NCBI GenBank assembly: GCA_025093985.1
Contig: JACAAK010000003.1
Coordinates: 4,836,001-4,900,000 of the forward strand
Source of the DNA: Calvatia gigantea
Lineage: Eukaryota; Basidiomycota; Agaricomycetes; Agaricales; Lycoperdaceae
Length of the DNA: 64,000 bases
Reading direction: 5' to 3'
Shown here: positions 48,288 to 64,000 of the stretch, piece by piece
How positions within the stretch are numbered: the first letter of the stretch is position 1
Layout of the letters: each line of letters opens with the position of its first letter
Program-made: the position numbers and the translations under genes
Notes under the pieces: generated by a model
The model's database searches: none
What the model saw: the letters and a program-made list of their open reading frames with translations, nothing else
What the model was told of the DNA's origin: nothing

Positions 48288-50981
48288 ATGGCTAGCGCAG
48301 GTTCGCAATACCAACCACTGATTTTGACTTGTGACAAGAACCTTATCATTCCAAATAGCGTCCATAAGCCTTGTCATCGGCGAACGGCACTTTAAGCTAC
48401 TCCAAAGTGCGGGGACCATAACGTCGATACCTGACATTGCCGCAGTGGCCCAGTCTGCTTTAACGATTCTTGAGACTGCTCAGGTGAGGAGACTGTCATT
48501 TGTCTCGGCTGCCCCTGGATCCTTCCTTTGTATATCAGATCGTGAGGCGGAACAGAGAAGGCTGGGTCGCTCTAGGAAAATCCTGTTGCTTGATCGCAGC
48601 GACTCTCGTTTCACTTGCCCAATTTCAGGTTGAAGGCCAATCCAAAATCGAGCAAGCCGACCTTGTGAACCGTCAACAAAATACGAAGCAATTCCTCCAG
48701 TGTGTCGTCGCCACTTGATATATTACCTTGACTTGCGCTTAGAATTTTCTTAGACAATTGAAACTCACCGAGAACCTTGTGAGGAGACATAGTACTAGGC
48801 GCAGTTGGGTAGAAAGGACAATCAACTACAATGCGGACAAGGAAGCTCTTCGGAAGTGCAGGGATGGCCTTCAGCAAGCTCTCAATCTTTTCAACGTAAG
48901 TGATCCCTGCACCCGTTATGTACCCACGCCGATTTCCTCCTAGCTACAGTCCAATATCGAGTTGCGCAAGCAGGTCGCCGCCTTAAGGGAACCTTCTTCG
49001 ACCGAATACTCCCCATTCGCGCAACAGAGAAACCCCGATCTCTTGGTGGGTAGACCCCTTCGCGAACGTTCACTAAAAGGCGCTGAGCTGCACTGTGCGG
49101 AGCGCTCCCCCCCGCCCCGATGCCATCCGGGAACTCGTGTAGACCTTCGTAGCAAGATCCATACCTGGCTCGCGGACGAGAACCGGGAGCAGGTCATGTT
49201 GTGGTTACTTGGACCCGCAGGGGTCGGGAAGTCTGCGATTGCACAAACAATCGGAGAGTTTGCAGAGGAGCTTGGCGTTTTTGGAGCTGCGATTTTCTTC
49301 TCTCGGAGCCGCAAAGTCGATGACCCATCCCTTCTCATCACCTCCATCGCCTATCAACTCGCAGCACACCACGCATCATATAGGAAGCTTGTTATCGATG
49401 CGGTAAACCAGGACCCAGGAATAGTGACGAGTTTGGACAAACGCGCACAATTAGAGAAACTCCTCGTTCAACCTTGGTCCGCGCTGAAACATGGAGGCGG
49501 ACAATCCAACAAGCTTCTGATTATCATTGATGGGTTGGATGAATGCCGAGGACAAACCGAGCAGTTGGATCTTATAAGACTCATCGTAGAGGTGGCGAAA
49601 GCTCCGGATTATCTTCCTTTCTTGTGGATGATTTGCAGCCGCACAGAGCACCATCTTAAGGAGGTCTTTCGAACCGATACGCTCTCCGATGCCTGCACTC
49701 CGGTTGAGCTTTTGCCACAAGAGTCAGGTGCGCAGGATGATATTACAGAATACCTCTTATATGGGCTGGAGAGCATCGCTGAACAATACAACACGCCCGA
49801 TAATTCAGAAACAACCCTTTCCGTGACCAAGGACTCGAAGGAATTGGGTGAACTTACCGGTGCAGCATCTGGGGTTTTCGCAGTTGCTTCATCCATGCTT
49901 GCTTTCATCGGCGATAAGAGGATCGCCAATCCGGCCTCTCAGCTACGGCTTGTTTTGAATTTCATCGATGGTTCCCCCACGGATTGCGGCGGCAACCATT
50001 TCCTTGCCCCCTTTGATAGGTTATACCAAGGAGTGCTTAAGGAGCTGGAGAACGCCCAACTACCACATACACTCAAAATTCTGGGGGCTTGCGCCATAAC
50101 CCCTAAAGTACCTGCATTGCACTTGGCGAACCTGCTTGGTATTTCTCATAAAGAATTCTATGACGCTCTTCAGACACTCCATGCTTTCCTTTCCGTGCCG
50201 TATCATACCACGGCATGTCAGGAATCCTTACACTTCTTCCATGCGTCATTTTCCGATTTTCTGACCCACCGTGATCGTTCGCAACAATACTTTCAAGATC
50301 CCGACCTGCAACGGGCAGAGCTGGCACAAACATGCTTGCGCGTACTTAATTCCACGAGCATCGCCTTCTTACCGAACCTGTCATGGCTCCCTTCCGACCC
50401 TGTTCAAGGCGAGGACGATGATGAGACTCCATCCGCACTTGCGGTATCGTATGATATACTGAGCTTCGCTACAACCCATATTTGGGACATCTGCACACAG
50501 GTGTCAGGCCCAGAGCAGGAGTTCTTACTCAAAATAGCGGCTTTCGATTTCAGGCGCCTCCAACCGGCCAGTGAGGTCATACCAGCTCAGGAATTTGCTC
50601 GCTTTGTGCGGTGGATCTATGCATTGGTGAGTGGCACAGATACAGCCTGCCATAGAGAAATAACCACAGAACCCTAGGGAAAGACACTACCTCAACTAAC
50701 AAATATTGTTCGCACACGGACCTTAGACGCAGTTGACGAACAGTTGCTGAAGAAATGCAGCTTCATTTCGAAACCGCTTGTATGTGCATGCACGCCCTGG
50801 CAATTCTTATTATGTTTCCTCATCGTTGTCCTTTTAGAACTTGGAGTCTATAGTTGAGGCTGACGAACTTGAGAAATCACCTCGACACATTCTCGTGGGT
50901 TTCCAGATGGAGACCGTCGTTGTCATATTCGTTCCAGAAGCTGTGATGATATACTCGATAGATGATATTGATAGCCTTTAG
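48288..50981 (+). CDS. NACHT/STAND P-loop NTPase (fungal NLR-like)
   Basis: Start MASA|ASISLVIGERHFKLLQ with a 58-nt intron at 48301-48358. The N-terminal helical domain has TSIPDIAAVAQSALTILETA and REGWVALGKSCCLIAATLVS, then LKLTENLVRRHSTRRSWVER and LQSNIELRKQVAALREPSS. The NACHT core (48962-50100) has Walker A GPAGVGKSA, KLLIIIDGLDECRG (Walker B), and then a winged-helix-like region with LGISHKEFYDALQTLHAFL and LHFFHASFSDFLTHRDRS, as in Agaricomycete NLRs. These proteins act in self/non-self recognition and regulated cell death. The open frame stops at 50677, but an intron from 50626 (TTG|GTGAGT) to an acceptor at GAACAG, then another intron, lead to NLESIVEADELEKSPRH and a stop at 50979-50981. 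No WD40, ankyrin or TPR repeats follow, which is unusual. Confidence 0.82.
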
Positions 50982-51489
50982 CGTGCGTTAACCTTTTTGT
51001 ATTCGCTTGTACCCACTACGAGTTGTATGCAAGTTACCACTGGGACTGTAAATTCCGCTGTCGACCATGTAGTTCTTCAACGTTTCAGCTTTCTTGTGCC
51101 AAAAAGGGCCATTGGCCTTCATACATCATTCTTATTAGGTCCATTCTTGCAGCCGTGATCACATCGTTTGGGTCTTTGGCTTTTGGGGTTTTAGTCGGAG
51201 GGGACGAGGAAGTACGTATAGTTGACCGGTATTTCTCGGCTGCTGGTGCCTTCAGAAATCTTCCTTACCTTGTTTTCACAAACCCTTGTATCGGTGGGGA
51301 CCCGCCGTCACGGAAAAACTACATGCACATTGGTGCTGGGTTCAAATTGGTTACGTGGCCATCCTCACAGCATATTAATACATAAGAGAGTTGAACGGAT
51401 GGACAGATCGTACTCTATTAAATGCTATCTATATCAAGAAGTAAAGCCAGACACAAGCAAAAAACCTACGGAGATAAAATGCCAAGTAC
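50982..51489. other. intergenic and ISWI 3' flank
   Basis: Includes the left part of the second copy of the ISWI-end duplication (51345 onward). No gene. Confidence 0.5.
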
Positions 51490-55799
<4,310 letters not shown>

Positions 55800-57100
55800 G
55801 ATGGCCGTTTAGGGGAAAGGGAGGCGGTGACGTGTGACGTCACGCGTTCTGTGACTCAAATTAATTCAGTTCACAGCTCTGGCGAGTCGATGAGTCGATG
55901 GGGACTCGGTGTGTAATTCCCGCTAGAATATGCTACAGTTTGCGAAAATTTCGGTATGGGAGGACATTTTTCAATATTTATTAACATTACCACGCTTCGA
56001 AACATTCGGTTATTCAAATTCGAAACATTCACCACGGTTCTCCATTTATTATATACGATCCGATCCACCAGCTATGACCTTGTAATTACCCAGGAAGGAA
56101 CAAGGGGATAGAACAGCACTTGTTTATACACAAGGCACTGCCAAGGACGGAAGGTGGCCGCTTTAACCCTCCATTGGGATACCCCTGTGGGATTCTGGAT
56201 ACATTGCTTTCCACTGATTCTGGTAGCACAACAGACTGGGACTCAACCCCGGCTGTAACACCAAGGACTACTCCCCTAGGATTGGGCTCAAACGAAACAT
56301 TCGGTGGCAGCTCAAGAAGTAACCTCGCCTCACCACCTGCTTTCACTGTTATCTTTCCGAACCACGTGTACCCCGTCTCAAAACCGTCTTGAAGTGCTTA
56401 GGGACGTTTATCCGGGCCTTTTCTGAGGTAGATCCTATGACGCCGGTGCCTAAGGAATCCGAAACTGCACAATGGATGGTCTTGAATTCTGCCGTTGACG
56501 GACATGACCACGCTTGTCGACTTGGCTTCACGTCTTTCGAGTACATACATGTATAGGGATAGCATTATGGCTACCGTGGGAATCATGGTAAAACACTCAT
56601 TTAAGTAGCATTTCGCGTTGTATCGTACAGATCATCTTTCTACCACTGATCGTACACTTATTTCCTCTCCAACCACGAAACCCGCCTTACACATGTGCGA
56701 CCTTAACCTCTTGCTGGTTCTAGCTGTTGGTCGTGGCCAGCCACCAATTAATCCAAATTTGACTGAAGTCAACTACTTACATACCGTTACCGTCATGGTT
56801 GAATTAAGCACTCAACTCCCAGGACCCTAAACCTTAATCTTGGTCAATACTTGGCAATAAATCTGAAACCCTCCATTAAAAAATACCGTACCATACGTAT
56901 CATTTCCGTAAGTCTGTGGCACTCGATTCCGTACTTGCTGCCGGAATAATTGAACACTAAGGAGGAACGTGGCCGCTCTCACAGCAACAATTCATTCGCC
57001 TCGAAAGGTCGAAAGCCAGCCGCTAGTTCTCCATTGTCGTCAAGGTTGGAAAAGGAATGGAAAGCGGCACACGTCACACTTCTCTTTCTTCTCTCTCCCA
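55800..57100. other. intergenic, no gene seen
   Basis: Upstream region of ISWI and of membrane family B copy A. Short frames at 56120-56400 lack family features. 57060-57100 is pyrimidine-rich (promoter-like). Confidence 0.45.
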
Positions 57101-58533
57101 ATGCCCCCTGCGAGCTGGGTTTGGATTCGTAAACCTCATTCTATATCGTTGGAATTCATAGGCCCACCGACACCCGAGATAGCACACATCACTGCGACTT
57201 GGATTGAGGTGAATTCTAATCTGGATAGTTCTTATGCTGAGAACTGACACGAATACCTATTTTAGCTTCTCCTCCATGGTGCGGCATTCTCCAGTCAAAA
57301 TTGGCCAAATATCTGAAAAATAACTTCGGCAGGAGTATACACCTGCCTCTTTTTCGAAGGTGGCTACATCATGTTGAGGAAGCGGAAGAAAGACATAACG
57401 CCAAGCAGGGTGAGGACAAGTCGTCACGCACATACTTATCATGTTCTTCAGTTGACGTGCAGCAACAGATATTTTTTGCGACAACCTGCCTTATGTATAT
57501 CATCTCAACAACTGATATCTGTATGGAATTCAGGGCAACGATGAGCGCTGGCTGATCTCGTTGGACAGGTTTGAATATCCACAGGTCATTGAGAGTGTAT
57601 GTCTGGCACGAAGACTTGCCAGCAGTGTTTTACACGGACGTCCGTCGCTGGGAGACAATCGCACATACCTCTATATGGTGTACTATGACATGGTTGGGAG
57701 ATATGCTTGTCGTTCGCACTCTGCTATTCTGAATTATTTTCAACACACGCTGACCTTGCATCCTTAGATTTACCGTTGCTGGATAATTTGGAACCACGAC
57801 TATTGGATCATTGTGCTCCCTGTTATTCTTCTTATATTCTCAATTGGTGAGCCATTCCAATCAGGTGCATCACGTACGACTAGGTTACGACCCATGTGCA
57901 GTATCTAGCGTCATGTGCCTCGTTTGGTTCACCCACTTCGACATGGTTACCGTTCATGCTATCGAGTCCTGGATGGCGCCGATATATCCTCTCGCTCTCG
58001 CACAGAACGTCATCACAACAGGTTTAATAACCTTCAAAATTTGGACTCAACACCGTATTTCCGTTACAAGTCATGTCGTTGACACCTCGTCTAGGTTGAA
58101 TCTAGGGAAGGTTCTCCGAATCATCATTGAAAGTGCCGCTATTTACACCATCCAAATACTGATCCTTGTAATCTTGACACCCATGCGATACAACGCTCAT
58201 CACATTGTCCAAGCGGCCATAATTCCAAGTATAGGTGCGGGGTATATCTCTTCGGGAAATTCACTCCATCTGACGTATCCTCCATCCCTCAAGGCATTGT
58301 CTTCGCGCTGATCGCAGTCCGTGTCCATCTGTCCAACTCGACGACATTCTTTGATAGCGAGACACCGAGCTGGTTCGGTGATCCGGATTCGTTTCGCGGA
58401 GTCCCCCGTGCGGCTGGATCTGGCTCAACAATGACGAATATTGGTAGTCTGAGAGGGGAATGCTTTGGGATCAACCTAACAACCTTTTCACAAGATAACG
58501 ATCCTGTAGTAGTCACCTTGAATCGTACTTAGA
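57101..58533 (+). CDS. Agaricomycete multi-pass membrane protein family B, copy A
   Basis: Start 57101 after a CT-rich tract. Exons give FIGPPTPEIAHITATWIE|, LLLHG|VYTCLFFEGGYIMLRKRK, IFFATTCLMYIISTTDIC|, LNIHRSLRVYVWHEDLPAVF, WETIAHTSIWCTMTWLGDML, V|IYRCWIIWNHDYWIIVLP, VSSVMCLVWFTHFDMV, PLALAQNVITTGLITFKIW, VLRIIIESAAIYTIQILILV, GIVFALIAVRVHLSNSTTFF and a polar tail ending at 58533. The 'GDxxVIYRCWxxWxxxYW ... ESAAIYTxQ' arrangement marks a large family of seven-TM-like proteins in mushrooms; function unknown. All junctions are in phase (T|GT, G|GA, ATTG|TA). The nearest copy is C at 61660-63033; a relic lies between. Confidence 0.82.
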
Positions 58534-59879
58534 ATTTTCTACTGATACTTTACAGTCGACCATATATATCCTCGTATTTGAACTGTGTGGTCATGCGGGC
58601 TAAACTGGATCAGAGGGCTAATCAAAAGGGTTTAGTGAATTCCGGTTCATGCAGCAACGCACAATTTGCCAAAGCCTGTATCGCCAAGTATGGGTAAAGG
58701 TACTCGCTGGCAGGGGCACCGGGAGTGCTGGACATGTAATTGCCCCCTTGGGACTCTCGATGCCCCCAAAACAAACGGTCGCTTCATCTCCATTATGCAG
58801 TGCCCGGACTCCCCCCCCGCCTAGTTGGTCATCGTCCAACGGGCTCTTCATCCTCCTTTGAGAGGATCCTCCCACTTCAGCTGCGACTATCTACCAAGGT
58901 TCCCCCTGGAAAAATCAGAACATGGATAGTCCGTTTATAAAGGTGATACATCCCGCCTTGCTCCTTAGCTGAGGTGACCTTACATTGCGTCGACTCCAGG
59001 GCGTGACCAAAGCGAGCAAGCCACCTGAGAGGAGATGGAAACGTCTGAACGTCCAGCTCGACGGTTCCTTGAAGACGAAAGACTGGCCATTCCCCCCCCA
59101 AAGTTGGTTTCTTTCGGTTCATCATCTGTATTTGAACATTCGCCCATTCAGTAAATGAATTTATTATGCGAGTCTACCTGCGTAAGTCGGAACATGCGCT
59201 TTCCTCTCTGAACCCACCTACGATTGGATTTTTGTTGCCGGTCCCAACGATCATTTCCAAAGAAACCCAAAAGGCGTGCATACGCTCACGGTGACCATTT
59301 GGGGAGAGGCCAGTTGGTGATGCGATCCGAAAACAGTTGGGCGGATTTACCCCGAATATTCCGCTACCTATCTTCCGTAGACCGTGCTCACGGACCACAC
59401 GCTCCGAATCGACCATGACTATGACCCTTGACAAACCATTCCCCTTTCCTGGTCTAATTTTCAGTGGCTACCCGGGGATATCAGGATGAAACCCTCAAAT
59501 GTTAATTGACAGTCAGCAGCGAACGGAAACGAGTGCGCCACTGACGAATAGCTGCACCGCTGGATACACGATGTTGTATTGGTGGGATGTCACATCCAAT
59601 TCCGGTGGCGTTTTTCCAGAACTAGTGGAATGCTAACGAGAATTATGGCAGCAATCTTTCAGGCCTCAGGGCTAAATTGGTCTACTTCGAATCAGATCCT
59701 ATTAGGTCCCCGACCCCTTTCCTTGTCAAATTCGGGCAGAGGGGACGAGTGGGTGGCACAAGTAACGGGATCATGTCTTTGCTCTACCCTCAGCCATTCA
59801 GGGCCGGTCCGCTTAATTCCGGTGTTGTTGGATTTCAGCAGCGCACCTGCCACACCAACGCCCAAGAGATGGTTCACAT
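58534..59879. other. intergenic with possible ISWI relic
   Basis: At 59055-59095 the text GGTTCCTTGAAGACGAAAGA and following bases resembles 54936-54965 in ISWI (GATTCCTCGAAGACGAATGG), in the same orientation, suggesting an old fragment. No gene is supported. Confidence 0.35.
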
Positions 59880-60390
59880 CGATGAAACCCGGATCGAGGT
59901 AAACTCCAACGTTATCGGTCTTCCACTCTGGGGAATATCAGAATCGCTGCCTCGGCGTTGTCCCATGGTACGATACCCCACAAGCTAACATTGACGGAGT
60001 ATCTGGAGGATGACAAGGACCGACGTATATACTTGCTTCTTTTCTTTGAGACAGGTTACACCATGTTGCGAAGGGGGGGAGGACGTTACGCCTGTTTCCT
60101 GGACTTCAACGTCAACCGTTGGGAGGCACGTCGTGGCATCCCGCAAAGCGATACGCACCATTGGTTGGGGAACGGACCCGTCTGGACTCACCCTCATCAT
60201 GAGTGTGAGCCGCGCCTTTTCTCGTAGGTGGTAGCCACACTTCTTGCTGATATACCCCAACTTCCCCCGAGGGTACCGCCCTATTGATCACAGTCTGCGG
60301 CACTTGAACGTTGAACAAGCTTACGATTTTCCTTGATCAGTGACGAGACGCTAAGCTGGTTTAGAGGCAGAATCCCTTACGCACCCTAAT
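59880..60390 (+). pseudogene. relic of membrane family B, copy B
   Basis: Begins with 'GATCGAG|GTAAACTCC', the equivalent of the first exon end of copies A and C, followed by IYLLLFFETGYTMLRR, matching VYTCLFFEGGYIMLRK and IYACLFFEASYIMLKK. Then a jump of several hundred bases leads to text near 60260-60370 resembling the C-terminal part (loop before TTFFDSE). The middle transmembrane exons are missing, so it is dead. A shorter echo (AACGCCAAGCAGGGT) at 60768-60782 matches copy A 57400-57414. Confidence 0.6.
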
Positions 60391-61659
60391 TCAGCTCAAA
60401 AACAATATATCAGGGAGAGAGAAATACCGCGGTATTCAAGTCCGAACTATCTTGGAAATTTGGCTCGCTCTGATTGTCGATTTTTTACGTTGCTCCCACA
60501 GTGACCGTCCCGTTCCTACCATATTATCATTGGCAATCAAGAACAAGAGAGTGAGGAAATGAACCCCTCCCCCCAGGACTAGAAATCACAATGAGTTCTG
60601 GAGTTACGATATGGGCTTGATCACCACCAGATAGCCCTGTCTTTGGCGCAAGCCAGAAATGGATGTGAGTATTACGAACACTCCCCCACGAGTAGAGTCG
60701 CTGGTGAAGGAATGGTGTCACGTCCGGGGCCTCCGTTGATCAGGGATACGGAAAGGAAGCATCACAACGCCAAGCAGGGTGTCGGCATACAATCAGTGCT
60801 ATTTGACGCCCTGCAGAGTTGCCAGTATGAGTGGCCAAAGCCTTGACATGCCACCCGCATTGCCTGTGCTTGAGCGGGTTAACAATACCGTAATATTTTC
60901 GATCAGTAGTGTGCCTTCCACTTTGCGCAAAACTAGTTCCCATTTGGTAAATACAGGCCAGCCTGACAAGCATCAGAATCTGTGCGTCTCAATTTTGGAC
61001 TGGTCACAGAGAATAAGGTAATAACGCCAGGCCTTCCTCTTCCTTGTGCCCTCCACTTTAGCATCATCCGGATGCTTTCTCTCGCCAATCGTACCCTGGC
61101 TTGGTTGCAACGGGTGGGTTGATGGGATATGTGATAGGGACTAAGAGTATCCATATGTTTGGAAACAATATCGCTGGGAATGGCCTTATTGGCCAGACGA
61201 CAATGGATCGGCGTTGTTATCATGCCAGTATCATCTCGCAAAACTTGCCGGAGAACATATAAATGTCAGCGTTTGGGAAGAGCTAACGTAACGCGGTCCC
61301 CATTGGTCCATCGATCACTGATCAGAAGACGCTTCCTTGCGAAGGCAAAGTGAAGCTTTAACTGATACAATGTGCAGACGAGACAGGAGACCATTGGAGG
61401 GGCTCAAGCCCTCGAGAGCGGAGACATACCTAGCGTAAGTACGTGTCATTCGCTTTGAGAATTTGTTGTCAGAATTCCGTGACGCTAATGGGAAATATGA
61501 CAGTGGTCCTCAAGCCTCAGGGAAAGGTTCCTGTTAAGTCTCACGAACTTCATCCGCCTTCGTTTTCTTCTGTCACTGTCAAATTAGAAAAAGAACGATG
61601 AGGCTGCCCGTACCGGTGGATTATCCCTCCTTTACCCCAACTTTGAACCTTCCACCGTT
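60391..61659. other. intergenic with degraded ISWI 5' fragment
   Basis: 61030-61190 aligns with ISWI 55525-55695 in the same orientation: GGCCTTCCTCTTCCT, TAGCATCATCCG, CTCTC then CCCTGxCT(T/C)GG, GTGATAGGGA/GAACGGGGC and GGAAACAATxTxGCTGGGxA. It covers the acidic exons near the N-terminus and is much more decayed than the 46.6-kb fragment. Confidence 0.5.
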
Positions 61660-63033
61660 ATGTCACTAAATTTCAGAGGGCCACCACCTACTTCGCCGCC
61701 GTTGGAGGTCGCATATATCATGTCCGTTTTGATTGAGGTGTGTTTCACCCGAACCGAGCTCCTACCCCATCTCTAACTGATACTTATCTTTCACGCAGGC
61801 CTTCCTCTACGGTGCGATAGTGTCTTGCTTGTTGGCCTATCCCTGATACACCACTGCAGGTATATATGCGTGCCTCTTCTTTGAAGCTAGCTACATCATG
61901 TTGAAGAAGCGGAAAGAGAGCATAGCATCGGGCAGAGTAAGCAAAGTTCGTTGACAAACTTATTGTTTCTGACGTTTGAAAAGGTTTTTCTCGTAATGAC
62001 CTTCCTCATGTACATCGTCTCCACAGCTCATATCTGTACGCGGTTTGGGATCGGACCTAGGTCTTAACCGAGACATCGGCTAATCTTTGGTGGTAGGTTT
62101 GGGTCTCTACAGGTTACTGAATGGTTATGTCTGGCGTGTGCAATCACCAGCATGGTACTTTGGGGATTTCCGTAACTGGGAGACGGTCGCTCACATTTGC
62201 TTGTGGTGGGTCATGACGTGGCTGGGAGACGGATTGGTTGTTCGTAACGTAAACCCCACCTTCCCTTAGTCGTATACTCACTCTAATTTTAGATTTATCG
62301 TTGTTGGGTGGTTTGGGGTCACAATTACTGGGTCGTCGTTCTTCCTATTATTCTTCTTATTCTTGAGTTCAGTGAGCAGCAATAAGTTAATTCTGCGCTC
62401 GAACTGGCTGACCGTTCATGCATAGCGTCAAGTAATCTTCTCATTGTTTGGGTTACACACCTGGGCATGGTTTCTCTTCGTACCTACTTCTCTTGGCTGG
62501 CGACTGTCTACCCTCTTGTGTTGTCACAGAATGTCATCACAACAGGGTTACTTGGCTTTAAAATTTGGACTCAACACCGCAGTTCTGTAACAAATGGTGT
62601 CGTCGATACATCATCCAAATTACGTCTGGGCCAGATCTTCCGAATTGTCACCGAAAGCGCAGCTATCTACACCATTCAAGTTCTTGTCCTCGTGACCTTG
62701 TCTCCGTTGGGGCACAATGGCCAATTCATCATCCAATCAACTCTTGTTCCAACCACAGGTGAAATGGTTCCTCCCCAATGAGATGTTATCCCTCTGATCT
62801 GCTTTCTCCAAGGCATCGTTTTTGTTCTAATTGCAGTCCGTATTCATCTCACAAAGTCAACGACATTCTTTTCCAATCCTATTACTCTTGGTGAGGTACC
62901 AAACTGGACGGAGGGTGATTCATCTCGCAGTGCACATAATATTAGGGGGCTTGGATCAGGGGAGACACAATTAGGTGGGGGTATATATGTCAGGGCGGAG
63001 CTTACACCTTCCGTGGGCGTCAATCCGGAATGA
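61660..63033 (+). CDS. membrane protein family B, copy C
   Basis: Start 61660 MSLNFRGPPPTSPPLEVAYI. After short introns: AFLYG|IYACLFFEASYIMLKKRK, VFLVMTFLMYIVSTAHIC|, LGLYRLLNGYVWRV, WYFGDFRNWETVAHICLWWV, TWLGDGLV|IYRCWVVWGHNY, WVVVLPIILLILEF, PLVLSQNVITTGLLGFKIW, QIFRIVTESAAIYTIQVLVL, GIVFVLIAVRIHLTKSTTFF and a Gly/Ser-rich tail ending at 63033. Seven hydrophobic segments; the same intron positions as copy A, including the unusual split Cys codon (T|GT) after 'HI'. All phases fit. Function unknown, presumed membrane protein. The CpG-free block starts directly after its stop. Confidence 0.82.
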
Positions 63034-64000
63034 TCTTTCATCATTCCTCATGTTTTTCAATTTCATTGTGGAGGAGATTGTGATATATTTTCCCCTGATT
63101 TCCTTTTCTCATTCAAGGGCTAGAACTTCATCCATTGGATAACTCAGGCTTAAATATGTAATGAGGGTCCACTGACAGCTGGAAGGTTTCCCCTTGCCAG
63201 CATATACCAATTCCCCAGACTTGGCCTGCCACTGCCTGTTTCTCTCCTTACCAGTGTATCATTTTTACAGACCATAACTATCAAGAAGTGTTTCAGTTTT
63301 GCTATTTCTAATCCCAATAATTAGTTCATCAATTTAAAAAACTGCAGGGGTTGCTGGTATTTGGCACTCACACAAAGAGAATGATGCAAGTTGTGTTGGA
63401 TATGGAATGGGTTCCTCATGAGGATGAAACACAAGATAAGTGGCTGTGTTACAGCCAAAGGGCATCATAGACTGTCCTTCTATTAGTGCCCAAGATGCAC
63501 AGGCACATACTTCTTGCAACATTCAATCCACATTGCATCTCACTCTGTTTCTTCAGGTGTATTAGCAGTCTCAGCATGGCATAAAGTGTATGTTTTTTTA
63601 ACTAAAGCCTCCAGTGAACAAGTCATGGTGTGGTTGTGGATAGGAACCAACTAACCTATAAGGTCAAAGTTATCCATGTGGTAATATACTTGATAAACTC
63701 CAAATGAAGCCACTTCCCAAACTTAAGGCTATGAGGCCTATCAACACACCCACACTGGCATTACCCAGTCTGTTGTCATAGAGGCCACCTCAATGGGGGT
63801 ATCATTGCAAGGATCTTCTTGCCTGTAATGCTGAAATAACTCCTCTTGTAGCTACTTATCCACCTTTTGCTGCTGTGCTGAATCTGCACTGTTTCAGCAC
63901 TGTGGTTGGTCTTACTCTCATACTTCTTGCACCTTAAAATAAACTGAGACATGTATTATCCAAGTCATTTCCTTGACAGAAAATTGTTGCTCAATTTCTT
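63034..64000. repeat. CpG-free block, probably a mutated (methylated) mobile element
   Basis: I read the ~967 bases and found no CG dinucleotide, while the coding DNA just to the left has many. TG and CA are abundant. All six frames are broken. The pattern fits loss of methylated CpG by deamination in a silenced repeat. The element type cannot be identified because only this edge is in the window. Confidence 0.6.

Overview
The window looks like a nuclear segment from an Agaricomycete (mushroom-forming basidiomycete). Genes have many short GT-AG introns of about 50-60 nt, gene density is high, and the gene families are typical of that class: a DUF6534-type membrane protein, a stand-alone NACHT NTPase, laccase-like multicopper oxidases and tandem multi-pass membrane proteins. 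I saw no prokaryotic features, rRNA, convincing tRNA or CRISPR. All calls come from reading translations by eye; no search was run.

Layout. 0.2-2 kb: a spliced nucleotidyltransferase-fold-like protein. 2.2-14 kb: a tandem segmental repeat with three copies of a YqjM-type old yellow enzyme (OYE), one disrupted, one apparently intact and one 5'-truncated, separated by duplicated spacer carrying Gag-like remnants. 15-20 kb: a DUF6534-type membrane protein and a CCT3 (TCP-1 gamma) chaperonin gene. 21-30 kb: three paralogues of an uncharacterised Agaricomycete membrane protein on the minus strand, with small C-terminal relics and a cluster of palindromes. A fourth paralogue lies at 44-46 kb on the plus strand. 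30.7-32.9 kb: DUS1 and a NOPCHAP1/DUF4598-like gene share a 78-bp divergent promoter. 34.6-40.3 kb: two convergent laccase-like genes face each other across a small 96-aa gene. Both have lost the HWHG and HSHL copper motifs of domain 1. 48.3-51 kb: a STAND/NACHT NTPase flanked by two copies of the 3' end of the ISWI chromatin remodeller, whose full gene is at 51.5-55.8 kb. 57-63 kb: two intact and one relic member of a second membrane-protein family. The last ~970 bp contain no CpG that I could find, and look like a methylated, deaminated repeat.

Two patterns cut across the window. First, small duplications are everywhere (OYE block, laccase pair, two membrane families, ISWI ends), so this is a dynamic part of the genome. 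Second, several conserved genes (CCT3, DUS1, ISWI, OYE copy 1, both laccases, two membrane proteins) each carry one or more single-base insertions that break an otherwise perfect frame. I count 15 insertions and found no matching deletions in those genes. This looks more like residual insertion errors of long-read sequencing than 15 independent pseudogenisation events, and it affects how every 'pseudogene' here should be read. The most biologically interesting candidate is the laccase-like pair that keeps the type-1 copper ligands but has lost half of the trinuclear-cluster ligands.
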